Counted from the first letter of the stretch, positions 8,692-17,073 are shown. The stretch: 64,000 bases of DNA from BOG-908 sp965199235 (GCA_965199235.1 CBDAQU010000002.1:3224001-3288000), one strand, 5' to 3'. The notes: a model not told the origin generated them from the letters alone. Made by a program: numbers and translations.

Positions 8692-9630
8692 CTATCTCTG
8701 CCAGGCCATGACGGACGCAACCGAGTAGTCGGCAGGAAAGACGGTGCTCGCATTTGGCGGCCCAGCCCAGGTGTTTGCCGTTCCGACGGCGAGGTTGAGG
8801 ATGAAATACATCGGCTGATGCATGTCCGCCGGCGTGGCAAATTGTTTCACGATCTGCCGGTCGAGATAGAAGGTGATCGTGTCGGATTCCCAATCCACAC
8901 CATAGCGATGGAAACCCTGCGAAAGGTCCTCGGGAGCTTTGTATTGTATGCATGGCGGGTTGTTTGCCGGATTTGCAAGCCACGCCGTGTCGGTGGTGTG
9001 GATCGTACTATACGACGTGGTAGTGTCGTTGCCGAGGATTTCCGTCACGTCGAGTTCGGTCGTCTTGGACGCGCCGACAGGAAGCATCCAGAACGCAGGC
9101 CACAGTCCCTGACCATGCGGAACCTTCGCGAGGATCTCAAAATAGCCGTATGTCTGGCCGTAGGGGTAGGAGTTGAGCGCCCCGGAAACAATCGATCGAC
9201 CAGCCAGTTGCGGTGGCAACGCTGCGGTTTCTACGGCCGAAATGGGTTGAGCAACCATATGGATTGCGCCCTTGTTGACGCGCAAAGGCATCGGCATCCC
9301 TGGGTCAGCGGGCAGGTTCTCCAGCGCTTGCAAATTAGGATAAGCCTCAGCCTCTCCGGACCAGCCCGACCAGTAGGCATTCGCAACGCCCGGCGATGGC
9401 CAAGCTCCTCCAGGTGGCAGCCCGGGGGTCAGGGCGAAGGTTGACGATGCGAACGGCTTGGCTTGCTGTGGCACGGGCCACCAAGCCTGCTCGCCCCCGT
9501 CCACGGCCGGCAGATGATGAAGATTGATGTTCAAGGTGAGCTTGTCTGGCGTCAGTCCGAGCCACGCTGCTTGGGCTGTCACGAGTGGTGTCAAGACGAA
9601 GCTTGCCATCAAAATATTACTATACCGCAT
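8692..9630 (-). CDS. Secreted GH16-family endo-beta-glucanase-like enzyme
   Basis: The 312-residue protein has a signal peptide (MRYSNILMASFVLTPLVTAQA) and a glycoside hydrolase family 16 jelly-roll. The catalytic motif is ELDVTE, matching ExDxxE with the nucleophile and acid/base glutamates, near residue 190. Surrounding family features include YGYFEILAKVPHGQGLWPAFWMLP and the terminal MYFILNLAVG. GH16 enzymes cut beta-1,3/1,4-glucans, agar or related polymers; the exact substrate is not readable. GGGAG sits 8 nt before the ATG. It is convergent with priA, and its promoter side is the AT-rich non-coding stretch to its right. Confidence 0.88.
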   Translation of the reverse strand: MRYSNILMASFVLTPLVTAQAAWLGLTPDKLTLNINLHHLPAVDGGEQAWWPVPQQAKPFASSTFALTPGLPPGGAWPSPGVANAYWSGWSGEAEAYPNLQALENLPADPGMPMPLRVNKGAIHMVAQPISAVETAALPPQLAGRSIVSGALNSYPYGQTYGYFEILAKVPHGQGLWPAFWMLPVGASKTTELDVTEILGNDTTTSYSTIHTTDTAWLANPANNPPCIQYKAPEDLSQGFHRYGVDWESDTITFYLDRQIVKQFATPADMHQPMYFILNLAVGTANTWAGPPNASTVFPADYSVASVMAWQR

Positions 9631-9643
9631 GATTCTACTCCCG

Positions 9644-9657
9644 TAATGATATCATTA
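9644..9657. promoter_or_regulatory. 14-bp perfect palindrome upstream of the GH16 gene
   Basis: TAATGATATCATTA is a perfect palindrome 14 bp upstream of the GH16 start codon, just before its ribosome binding site. Its position fits an operator for a dimeric repressor. No regulator gene is adjacent, so the role is inferred from symmetry and position only. A second palindrome, CAACATGTTG, lies at 9701-9710. Confidence 0.35.
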
Positions 9658-9736
9658 GGCATAACCGACTCAAAACACAACCATAAGTTGTAATCTGGCG
9701 CAACATGTTGTTTCGGGGCTCTACCGGCTGCTTGCT

Positions 9737-9787
9737 AGACCGGTTTCACGCAGAGGACCCGAGAGCAGGCCGACGTGAAACCGGTTT
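9737..9787. repeat. Short dispersed hairpin repeat, copy 1
   Basis: ACCGGTTTCACG (9739-9750) and its exact complement CGTGAAACCGGT (9774-9785) form a 12-bp stem. The unit beginning CTAGACCGGTTTCACGCAGAG recurs at 54714-54763 with the same start and a related centre, so it is a dispersed family. Both copies lie between genes. Confidence 0.65.
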
Positions 9788-10399
9788 CACTCCTGTTTTG
9801 GTAAGCAATATCGTCAATTTGACTGTTCCAGTCTGCATGACATTGCTCTAGCGGCCGCATGAGCCAATGGATTTGGCCAATGTTGCCGCGATGAGATGTC
9901 GAGCTTTGTTTCTGATGACTATCAAAGGCCAAGCCGACTAAGTAATCGCTCTATGCTTGCTGAATTTGACCAGATTTTACTGCGATATCCTTCAAGCTGG
10001 ACGATACTTGCGTAGTCAGACGTATTTGGCAACCGCTAAATTCAAATTGGAGTGGAAAAGATTCACTTCTGACTGAGAAAAATCAGACAAAATTCACAGA
10101 ACACCTCCTAACGTTACTTTAACGACAAACCAATAATAATATAGTGCGACGCAATTGGCTTCCGACATTATTTTGATTAACGATCTATGACCGTAGATAA
10201 TGGAGGTTATGACCTCACAAGTTCTAGCCAGTGGTTGAGGAGCGGCGATGCCGCGCGATGCCGCCCAATGTCGCCCGCGAACGTCCTGCTCGGTCGCTGG
10301 GTGAGAACAGTTGATGCAGGATCAAACGTTGCGCGCTGATCACCGCGCGTGGCGCGGCAGCCGGTGCCATGCGCTGATCAAGACGACTGCCTGAGTCTT

Positions 10400-10542
10400 A
10401 GTGTCTGACCGAAAATGCTCCTATGCCGGCCATCTAACGCGACTTGGCTGCGCTTCGGTGCTTATGAGCCAACGGCCACTCCGCTCCGGTGCTCGCCGGA
10501 TCACGCCAGCTGACTGGCCACGCGCATTTTCGGTCAGACACT
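10400..10542. repeat. Long hairpin repeat, copy 2
   Basis: A perfect 19-bp inverted repeat (10400-10418 against 10524-10542; arm begins AGTGTCTGACCG) encloses a centre that shares ordered blocks with the element at 832-975, including GCTTCGGTGCT and CACGCCAGCTGACT. The right arm abuts the ligC-like stop codon, just as copy 1 abuts the gspE stop. Cores are conserved between copies while the outer arms differ. Read from the ligase side it could end or protect the ligase transcript. Confidence 0.75.
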
Positions 10543-11591
10543 TACGGCCCCGGCCGAAGCAACTCGTCGACCAGCATCCCAGGCCCGGCGTCCTCCTCGA
10601 TCTGGTCGCGCAGGCACTGGTGCGGCGCCTTGTCGGGCCGCCAGCGCACCAGCATCGTGCCGTGCCTGAACTTGCCGCCGCTAACATGATCGTACCTGAC
10701 TTCGACCACCAGTTCCGGGCGAAGCTTCTCCCACGCCGAAGACTCCGCGGTGGCCCACCGGCTCGGCCCGCCCGGCGCGTCGCCTGTGAAGCCACTTCCG
10801 CCAGCCAGCGCCTCCAGTTTGGCCGTCAGCGCCGCCCTCTCGGCGTTGGTGATGGCCGAGGTGAAGCCCACATGGTTCAGCCTGCCGTGCCGGTCATACA
10901 GCCCGAGCAGGAGCGAGCCGACCTGACGCGTGCCGCGGGCGTAGCGGAACCCGCCCACCACGCAGTCGGCGCTGCGCAGACGCTTGACCTTCAGCATGTC
11001 GCGCTGGCCCGGCGCGTAGGGCGCGTCCAGCCGCTTGGCGACCACGCCGTCCAGCGCACCGTGCGTCACGTCCAGCCAGCGTTGCGCCTCGTCGCGGTTC
11101 CTGGTGAACGGTGACAGCCGCACACGGTGCGCGCGCCCCAAACCCTCGGCAACAATCTCTTCCAGGGCCACTCGCCGCTTGGGCAGCGCCTGGTCGAGCA
11201 GCCGTCCCGCCGTCGTGAACAGGCAGTCGAACAGGATCAGCAAAGCGGGCGTGTCTGCCGACAGCTTGCGCACGCGGCTCTCTGCGGGGTGCACCCGCTC
11301 CTGCAGCGCGGCAAAGGAGAGGCTGTCGCCTATGGGGATGGCCAGCTCGCCGTCGAGCACGAAGCCGTCCGCCGGCGCGCGCTGCAGTGCCACCACCATC
11401 TCCGGAAAGTAGCGCGACAGCGACTTGCCTGATTTTGCCCGCAGCTCGACCGCTCCGCCCGACTTGAAGGCCAGGCAGCGGAAGCCGTCCCATTTCGGCT
11501 CGAACTGCCAGGCCGGGCCGGTGGGCAGGCGGTCGGCCGATTTCGCCTCCATCGGCTCAGTGTCGAGGTCCAGCCCGAAGCCGGACGCCAT
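10542..11591 (-). CDS. ATP-dependent DNA ligase (LigC-like, stand-alone)
   Basis: This 349-residue ligase lacks polymerase and phosphoesterase domains. The adenylation motif is FEPKWDGFRC, with the nucleophile Lys in KWDG. Later motifs are LDGELAIP, DGVVAKRLDAPY and MLKVKRLRSADCVVGGF, followed by an OB-fold (VGSLLLGLYDRHGRL) ending in LRPELVVEVRYDHVSGGKFRHG. It probably joins nicks in repair, together with LigD. Its ATG at 11591 overlaps the ligD stop as TGATG, so the two are co-translated. The stop at 10542-10544 is fused to the end of a hairpin repeat. Confidence 0.85.
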   Translation of the reverse strand: MASGFGLDLDTEPMEAKSADRLPTGPAWQFEPKWDGFRCLAFKSGGAVELRAKSGKSLSRYFPEMVVALQRAPADGFVLDGELAIPIGDSLSFAALQERVHPAESRVRKLSADTPALLILFDCLFTTAGRLLDQALPKRRVALEEIVAEGLGRAHRVRLSPFTRNRDEAQRWLDVTHGALDGVVAKRLDAPYAPGQRDMLKVKRLRSADCVVGGFRYARGTRQVGSLLLGLYDRHGRLNHVGFTSAITNAERAALTAKLEALAGGSGFTGDAPGGPSRWATAESSAWEKLRPELVVEVRYDHVSGGKFRHGTMLVRWRPDKAPHQCLRDQIEEDAGPGMLVDELLRPGP

Positions 11592-14215
11592 CAGGCGCGG
11601 AATCGCTTGATGGCGTCGGCCAGCGGCCGCTCGGCGTCGCAATACTCCGCCCAGGCTTTCGACTTGGCCAGCAGGCCCGGGACGCTGCGGATGGTGTAGC
11701 GTTGCGGGTCGAGCCCTGCCTTCACCTGCGCCCAGGTGACCGGCATGGATACGGGCGCACCGGGCCGCGCGCGCGGCGATAGCGGCGCGACTGCGGTGGC
11801 CAGCCGGTCGTTGCGCAGATAATCGAGGTAGATGCGCCCGGTCCGCAGCTTCTTGGCCATGTTGACGACGTAGCGGTCGGGCGCCGCCTTTGCCACCGCC
11901 TGGCAGAGCTGGTGCGCGAAGGTTTTGGCCTCTGCCCAGCTCGGCGACGTGCTGGACCGGGCAAGCGGTGTGACGACGTGCAGGCCCTTGCCGCCGGTGG
12001 TCTTGCAGAAACTCTCCAAGCCCAGCCGGGACAGCCGCTCGCGCATCTCTCGTGCCGCGGCGATAGTGGTCGCAAAATCCACCTCCGGGCCGGGGTCGAG
12101 GTCGAACACCAGGCGGCCCGGCACGTCCGGATGGAACGGATCGCAGTTCCACGGGTGCAGCTCGAGTGCTGCAACCTGCGCCACCGCTGCCAGCCCCTCC
12201 ACCCGGTCGATCTCTATGTAGGGTTTCCGATCGCCCGAAACGGTCACCAGCTCGAGCAGGCTGGACGATCCTGCCATCGCGTGGCGCTGGAAGAATGTCT
12301 CGCCAGCAAAGCCGTCCGGCGCGCGGATGATCGAGCAGGGGCGTCCCTTTAGGTGCGCCAGCATCCACGGACCGACCGCCTCGTAGTAGCAGGCGAGATC
12401 CAGCTTGGTCACCGGCGTGCCGTCTCCGCCCGCATCCGGCCACATCTCCTTGTCCGGCCGGGAGATCGGCACGCCCATCACCGTGCCTGGCTTGGCCGCC
12501 GCAGGTGTCCGCCTGGGCGCCGGTTTGGCAAGCTGCGTCACGGCGGCATCGGCAGGGGTCTCCGCCTCCACCTCTTCGGCGGGCTTGTCCTCGCGCAGGC
12601 CCTTGAAGGCGCCCTGGCGGACCATGCCCGCCTCCGTCCAGCCGGCGAATTCCACTTCGGCCACCAGTTCCGGCTTGAGCCAGTGCAGTCCACGCGCCGC
12701 GCGCGGCGCGCCTGGGCCGCTGAACGGGCTGCGCTCGGCCGCCGCCGCACGCAGGCGCGGCATCAGCCGCTCCACCGTTTCCTTGCCGAAGCCAGTGCCG
12801 ACGCGGCCGACATGCACCAGCGGGCCGCCGCGGTGCACGCCCACGATCAGGGAGCGGAACCGGCCGTCAGTCTCCGTCCAGGCGCCCACCACCATCTCGT
12901 GCCCGGAGCGGCACTTGGCCTTTGTCCAGGCCTCGCTGCGGCCGGATTGGTAGGTAGCGTCCAGCCGCTTGGAGACGATCCCCTCCAGCGACAGGCGGCA
13001 GGCCGAAAGCAGCACCGCGTCGCCGCCAGTGTCGAAATGATCCACGTAGCGCAGCAGCGGCCCGGGTTTCCCGCGGCGCGCATCGAGAAAGGCCCGCAGC
13101 CTTTCCTTGCGCGCCGACAGCGGCAGGCTGCGCAGGTCCTCGCCGCCCGCATGCAGCAGGTCGAAGACGAAGAACACCAGCTGGTCGCTCTTGCCGTCCG
13201 ACAGCGCGGCCTGCAGGGCAGCGAAATCCGGCGCACCGTCCTCGCCCAGCGCCACCACCTCGCCATCCACGATGCCGTCCTGCAGCGTGCCGCAGGCGCC
13301 GGCGATTGCCTGGAACCGCTCTGTCCAGTCGAGCCCCTTTCGCGTGCGCAGGACCGCGACGCCGCCTTCGATGCGCGCCTGAACGCGGTAGCCGTCGAAC
13401 TTGATCTCGTGCACCCAGCCCGCCTCTCCCGACGGCCGGTCGACCGGGCGGCAGAGCTGCGGCTCGATGAAGCCGGGCATCACGGCGTGCGGCTTTGCGC
13501 TGGCCGGGCTCGCCTTGGCCTGCGGCTTGCGCTTTTTGCGCAGCGTCGAAGCCAGGCCGGACGAGCTGTCCCAAACCGCGTCGGACGTCACCTTGGCCGC
13601 CGCGGCGCTGGCGATGAACGGCTTGGGCGCCCGGCCGCGGCCGGCGGCGATGTCGGCCACGCTGCGTCCGGAGGCGACCGATCTGTCGGCCGATAGCAAC
13701 GCGTCCGCGTCGCCCTCCCGGGCGTGCTCGTCGCGATGCTTGATCAGCAGCCAGTTCACCCGCTTGCCCGACCAGGCCTTCATCCTCACCAGCACCCAGC
13801 TGCCATGCAGGTGCTCGCCGTCCAGGGTGAATTTCAGATCGCCCTTGGCTAGCCCGTCCTCGGCCGTCATGCCCTGCGGCGCCCAGGTCCCGCGGTCCCA
13901 GAGTTGGACGGTGCCGCCGCCGTACTGGCCTTTCGGGATGGTGCCCTCGAAATCGCCGTAATCCAGAGGGTGGTCCTCCACCTCTACGGCCAGCCGCTTG
14001 TCGTGCGGATCGACCGAGGGTCCCTTGGCGACCGCCCAGGACTTGAACACGCCGTCCAGCTCCAGCCGCAGGTCGTAATGCAGGCGGGTCGCGTCGTGCC
14101 GCTGAACGACGAAGCGCAGCCGGTCGGAGGCCCGCGCCGCCGCCTCGCCGCTCGGCTCGCGCGTGCGCGTGAAATCCCGCTTGGATTGATAGGTCGAAAG
14201 CTTCTCCAGGGCCAA
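11591..14215 (-). CDS. ligD: Three-domain DNA ligase D (phosphoesterase-ligase-polymerase)
   Basis: An 874-residue LigD with all three domains. Residues about 30-150 are the 3'-phosphoesterase (RHDATRLHYDLRLELDG, KGPS, EGTIPKGQYGGG). Residues about 240-560 are the ligase, with nucleophile Lys in EIKFDGYR, DGEVVAL and SKRLDATY. Residues about 590-870 are the primase-polymerase (GRPCSIIRAPDGF, catalytic DLDPG). LigD carries out bacterial non-homologous end joining with Ku. The TTG start at 14215 gives MALEKLSTYQSKRDF, the usual LigD beginning, although GGAG is very close to it. No ku gene is visible in the window. Confidence 0.93.
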   Translation of the reverse strand: MALEKLSTYQSKRDFTRTREPSGEAAARASDRLRFVVQRHDATRLHYDLRLELDGVFKSWAVAKGPSVDPHDKRLAVEVEDHPLDYGDFEGTIPKGQYGGGTVQLWDRGTWAPQGMTAEDGLAKGDLKFTLDGEHLHGSWVLVRMKAWSGKRVNWLLIKHRDEHAREGDADALLSADRSVASGRSVADIAAGRGRAPKPFIASAAAAKVTSDAVWDSSSGLASTLRKKRKPQAKASPASAKPHAVMPGFIEPQLCRPVDRPSGEAGWVHEIKFDGYRVQARIEGGVAVLRTRKGLDWTERFQAIAGACGTLQDGIVDGEVVALGEDGAPDFAALQAALSDGKSDQLVFFVFDLLHAGGEDLRSLPLSARKERLRAFLDARRGKPGPLLRYVDHFDTGGDAVLLSACRLSLEGIVSKRLDATYQSGRSEAWTKAKCRSGHEMVVGAWTETDGRFRSLIVGVHRGGPLVHVGRVGTGFGKETVERLMPRLRAAAAERSPFSGPGAPRAARGLHWLKPELVAEVEFAGWTEAGMVRQGAFKGLREDKPAEEVEAETPADAAVTQLAKPAPRRTPAAAKPGTVMGVPISRPDKEMWPDAGGDGTPVTKLDLACYYEAVGPWMLAHLKGRPCSIIRAPDGFAGETFFQRHAMAGSSSLLELVTVSGDRKPYIEIDRVEGLAAVAQVAALELHPWNCDPFHPDVPGRLVFDLDPGPEVDFATTIAAAREMRERLSRLGLESFCKTTGGKGLHVVTPLARSSTSPSWAEAKTFAHQLCQAVAKAAPDRYVVNMAKKLRTGRIYLDYLRNDRLATAVAPLSPRARPGAPVSMPVTWAQVKAGLDPQRYTIRSVPGLLAKSKAWAEYCDAERPLADAIKRFRA

Positions 14216-14544
14216 TCTCCAACAGCAAGCCGCGTCGCAGCGACTATGCCGAGAGTCACGTTCCTAGGCCATTCGTCGAAACAGCCGGTTGTCCGTCGCC
14301 TCGGCAGCAAGGGACGCGCCTGGCGGACCCGACAGACTTCACTTCGATTTGCGGTGCGAGGCATTTTCGCGGGTCGTCCGGAAGCCATTTGCCGCCCCGA
14401 CCCAGATCGACCAAAACATGCGCAAGGGCGACAGAGGCGGCCACGACTTGCCTCACGCATCACTAGCAAAGGTCTTTCCGCGACCGTGCTCGGCTTGTGC
14501 CGCATCGACGCTCGAGGCCGATGCCTGTGATGCCTGCCTCCGTA
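14216..14544. other. Intergenic stretch without a recognisable gene
   Basis: About 330 bp between the ligD start and the end of the EthD-like gene. Only short frames with unconvincing composition are present on either strand, and I see no RNA gene. The ligD promoter should lie at its left side. Confidence 0.5.
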
Positions 14545-14844
14545 TCAGATCCGGCTCGCGAGACCTTGCTCGGGTTTTGCGTCGGTAAAGCGGTCCACGT
14601 CGGCCATTACGCGCGGGGTCTCGGGCGAAGCAAGCGCAGCACGCATCGATGCCTCATCGCGAAAGCGGCATTTGGCGATTGCGATCGTCCCCGCGCCGTC
14701 ATTGGCAGGCCAGAACGCAACGCAGCTTTCAAGGCCGAGCGGACTCCAGCACTCCATCACCAGCGGCACATGATGCCGGACGTAGTAGTCGCGGTCGAAC
14801 CGCGTGCCCGAGTCTCCGGGGTAGGTGACGTACATCGTAGTCAT
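14545..14844 (-). CDS. EthD-family small protein
   Basis: This 99-residue protein resembles EthD-type dimeric ferredoxin-like proteins. It starts MTTMYVTYPGDSGTRFD, continues DYYVRHHVPLVMECW, the family's conserved Y-x-x-x-H-x-P core, and ends in a strand before the C-terminus. EthD-like proteins act in degradation pathways as small isomerase or accessory proteins; the reaction here is unknown. GGGAGG lies 7 nt before the ATG at 14844 and fixes the start. It is last in an operon with the dehydrogenase and NTF2-like genes. Confidence 0.75.
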   Translation of the reverse strand: MTTMYVTYPGDSGTRFDRDYYVRHHVPLVMECWSPLGLESCVAFWPANDGAGTIAIAKCRFRDEASMRAALASPETPRVMADVDRFTDAKPEQGLASRI

Positions 14845-14982
14845 TCGAACGCCTCCCAAGCTCGCCCGGTCGCCGACTTCGAGGTGGTGCGAGCGCCGCG
14901 CGGCAGGGCGGTGGGCCCGCTTGCGAGCGACGACACGACGACGTTACGCCGTGGCCAATTCCGTTCATCCATGGCCTGCTCA

Positions 14983-15834
14983 CTATCCGTGTTCGAGCGT
15001 GTAGTCGGCCATGATCGACCAGTCTCTGTCGCCCAGCCCCGCACCCACCGCCTCGCCCAGGCGTTCCCGCACGGCATCGAGCATGGGCAGACGGCGTCCG
15101 GCGGCCGTGGCGGCTTCAGTCGCCAACCGCAGGTCCTTGAGCCCCAGCTTCGCCTTGAACCCCGGCTCATAGTCGTTGTGGGCGATCTTGGCGCTGTAGG
15201 TCTCGTAGGCACGGCCGCCGAACAGCGTGCCCAGGATCAGCTCGAAGAAGGCCTCGCGCGGCAAGCCGTTGGCTTGCGTCAGCACCACGGCTTCGGCCAT
15301 CGCCTCGATCGCCATGGTGATCATCATGTTGGCGGCGATCTTGGCGGCGTTAGCGCGCGGCGGGTCCTCGCCCATGTCCCACACCTTCTTGCCCAGGATA
15401 TAGAGCAACGGGCGCACGGTCTCGACGGCCTCACGCTTGCCGGCGGCCAGGATGTTGAGCTCGCCCTTGGCGGCCACGTCCGGCCGCCCGAGCACGGGGG
15501 CCGACACGTAGCCCAGCCGCGCCGATGCATGCGCCGCCGCCAGCTCGCCCGCGAAATCGACCGAAATGGTCGAGGTCACGACATGCACCAGGCCGGGCTT
15601 CGCCTTGGCCAGCACGCCGGGCTCCAGCAGCACCTCACGGATTGCCGCATCATCGGACAGCATGGTGAATACCGCTTCGGCCGCGAACGCGTCGGCTGGA
15701 TCAGTCACCATGTCCACACCGTCGATCCCCGGGTCGCCGGAGCGGTTCCACGCGCGAACTTTGTGGCCTGCATGCGCCAAATTGCGCGCCATGGCGTTGC
15801 CCATGGCGCCGAGACCGATAAAGCCGGTTTTCAT
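14983..15834 (-). CDS. NAD(P)-dependent beta-hydroxyacid dehydrogenase (HIBADH family)
   Basis: The 283-residue protein matches the 3-hydroxyisobutyrate dehydrogenase/tartronate semialdehyde reductase family. The nucleotide-binding motif is GFIGLGAMGNAMARNL, then WNRS, and the substrate loop is in TSTISVDFAGELA. The lysine-containing signature is NAAKIAANMMITMAIEAMAEA. It oxidises or reduces a beta-hydroxyacid or imine; the substrate is unknown. GGAGG lies 6 nt before the ATG at 15834, which favours it over the adjacent GTG. It overlaps the preceding small frame as TGATG, indicating one transcript with the NTF2-like genes. Confidence 0.85.
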   Translation of the reverse strand: MKTGFIGLGAMGNAMARNLAHAGHKVRAWNRSGDPGIDGVDMVTDPADAFAAEAVFTMLSDDAAIREVLLEPGVLAKAKPGLVHVVTSTISVDFAGELAAAHASARLGYVSAPVLGRPDVAAKGELNILAAGKREAVETVRPLLYILGKKVWDMGEDPPRANAAKIAANMMITMAIEAMAEAVVLTQANGLPREAFFELILGTLFGGRAYETYSAKIAHNDYEPGFKAKLGLKDLRLATEAATAAGRRLPMLDAVRERLGEAVGAGLGDRDWSIMADYTLEHG

Positions 15835-16085
15835 CACGTCCCTCCTTGGGTTTCTGTCTCACCGGCCTGGCAGCCCAGCCAGGCTAACACCGGCTGCAAC
15901 GCCGCGCCCGAGTTCTTCGCGCGAGTCAACCCACGACCGTTCCCGGTAATGCTGTGATCCTGCAGATGCAGCAGCTCCGCCGCAGCAGCGTCAGCCTTCA
16001 CGCCTGGACGATCGACAGGCTGGCTGACGCAAAGCTCGCGGCGGTATGGCCCAGGACGGGCGGGCGTCGCCTGGTGCTTTGTCAT
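15834..16085 (-). CDS. Possible 83-residue protein coupled at both ends
   Basis: The frame starts at an ATG overlapping the stop of the upstream NTF2-like gene (ATGA) and stops in a TGATG shared with the dehydrogenase start. That arrangement is exactly what a real operon member would show. The product (MTKHQATPARPGPYRREL...) resembles no family I know, and its composition is low in hydrophobic core residues. A sequence at 15869-15888 can form a GCCTGGC/GCCAGGC hairpin. It may be a real small gene, a decayed gene, or a spacer. Confidence 0.35.
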   Translation of the reverse strand: MTKHQATPARPGPYRRELCVSQPVDRPGVKADAAAAELLHLQDHSITGNGRGLTRAKNSGAALQPVLAWLGCQAGETETQGGT

Positions 16086-16525
16086 CGCGCGTTCCCGACG
16101 ACGTCGCGGTAGGCGGGAACGTTCCAGTAGAATGGCCGAAACTCGACGATGCGCTCGCCGCGGACGCGCACGACCTGCGTCATCGGCAGGTCGAGCGCCT
16201 CGCCCGACCTGCGCGAGCGGGTGACTAGGCGACAGGTGATGACCACCGTGTCGTTGTCCGTGAACAGACGTGTGTCCTTCACGTCGAGCCGGTCGAACAC
16301 ACGGCTCATCTGCCGCGCCCAATCCTCATACCCGGCGTGGCCGTGGAACTCGCCGCCCCAGGGCAGGTCAGGAGACTGGTGCAGCACCACGTCAGGATCA
16401 AGCGTGGCGGCCATGTCGGCGAAGCTGGCGCCCGTGTCGCCGCCACCTGCGTTCATGTATATCGCCTCGGCCGCGTGGAAGCGCTCGATCACGTCGCGCG
16501 GTGTCGACCTGTTGGCCGCCTTCAT
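16082..16525 (-). CDS. NTF2-like / SnoaL-like protein
   Basis: A 147-residue alpha+beta-cone protein of the nuclear transport factor 2 superfamily. It has N-terminal helices (DVIERFHAAEAIYMN), a loop PDVVLHQSPDLPWGGEFHG, then the long antiparallel strands TRLFTDNDTVVITCRL and RIVEFRPFYWNV. Such proteins are polyketide-cyclase-like enzymes or small-molecule isomerases. It overlaps its paralogous neighbour by 4 nt (ATGA at 16522-16525), so both may form one heterodimer or pathway. The operon runs away from a divergent TetR gene. Confidence 0.75.
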   Translation of the reverse strand: MKAANRSTPRDVIERFHAAEAIYMNAGGGDTGASFADMAATLDPDVVLHQSPDLPWGGEFHGHAGYEDWARQMSRVFDRLDVKDTRLFTDNDTVVITCRLVTRSRRSGEALDLPMTQVVRVRGERIVEFRPFYWNVPAYRDVVGNAR

Positions 16526-16983
16526 AGCGTCACCTCGCCGCCATCAGGATCGCTGTGGTAGGTGGCCGCGCCGCCGCTGCGGAAGGTGGCCGCGGTGCCG
16601 AACGTGTCCTCCATGAACTGCATGAAGGTGATCTGGCCGTCGCGGACCTTCGCCAGGATGGCGAAGGGTGACGTGACCGCGCGGCCCAGCGTGGTCGAGC
16701 GATAGGTGAAGCGGCCGAACACGGCCACGTTCTCGCCCTCGCCGAACAGCTCGCCGATCTCGAACGCCTCGCTATGCCAGAACCGGTTCACCCGCGTGTA
16801 TGTGTCCAGCACCGCCTCGGGCCCGGTGCGCGTGCCGGCCCAGGGCATGATCCGCCGCAGTTCAGGGTTGTCGAAGTTGAGCGACACATAGGTTGCGTCC
16901 GGCGCGACAAGTGACCGCACCAAATCCGGGCTGGTCGGATCCTTCAGGAGAGTCCTCACGATCTCGGTCGCTTTCTGGGCCAT
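16522..16983 (-). CDS. NTF2-like / SnoaL-like protein, first gene of operon
   Basis: This 153-residue protein is a second NTF2-superfamily member. It begins MAQKATEIVRTLLKDPTSPD, then VRSLVAPDATYVSLNFDNPELRRIMPWAGTRTG, a pattern common in SnoaL-like proteins of this type. The terminal strands are GENVAVFGRFTYRS and TFMQFMEDTFGT. It is the promoter-proximal gene of the operon and reads divergently from the TetR gene at 17117, which probably controls it. The substrate is unknown. Confidence 0.78.
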   Translation of the reverse strand: MAQKATEIVRTLLKDPTSPDLVRSLVAPDATYVSLNFDNPELRRIMPWAGTRTGPEAVLDTYTRVNRFWHSEAFEIGELFGEGENVAVFGRFTYRSTTLGRAVTSPFAILAKVRDGQITFMQFMEDTFGTAATFRSGGAATYHSDPDGGEVTL

Positions 16984-17021
16984 TGCTGGTCTCCACTGCC
17001 TGGTGAAACATGATCCGCTGT

Positions 17022-17073
17022 CGATCTATAGATCGTGCGGTCCACAATTCGGCTTTGACAGGCCTCTTGTCAA
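17022..17073. promoter_or_regulatory. Candidate TetR operators in the divergent intergenic region
   Basis: Between the divergent NTF2-like and TetR genes lie two symmetric sites. The first is a perfect 14-bp palindrome CGATCTATAGATCG at 17022-17035. The second is an inverted repeat TTGACA-N7-TGTCAA at 17055-17073 whose left half also resembles a -35 box. TetR proteins usually bind such palindromes and repress the divergent operon and themselves. The assignment rests on symmetry and position only. Confidence 0.5.

Larger units (their letters stand above)
9631..10399. other. Non-coding, AT-rich stretch beside the GH16 gene
   Basis: About 770 bp without a credible gene. It is clearly more AT-rich than its flanks, most of all from about 9900 to 10200. 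It contains the two palindromes near the GH16 start and a short dispersed hairpin repeat at 9737-9787. Around 10245-10280 there is a GC-rich run of repeated GATGCCGC-like words. The lowered GC suggests a foreign or decayed segment. Confidence 0.5.

Noticed and set aside
11592..12443. An apparent long N-terminal extension of the LigC-like gene
   Set aside because: This part is the wrong frame of ligD. The ligase begins at the ATG at 11591 immediately before its adenylation domain.
10542..14215. A Ku gene to complete NHEJ
   Set aside because: No Ku-like frame was recognised on either side of the ligases within the window.
14841..14972. A 43-residue frame between the dehydrogenase and the EthD-like gene, overlapping the EthD start as ATGA
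   Set aside because: Too short, no recognisable family and odd composition; it may be a remnant, but support is insufficient.
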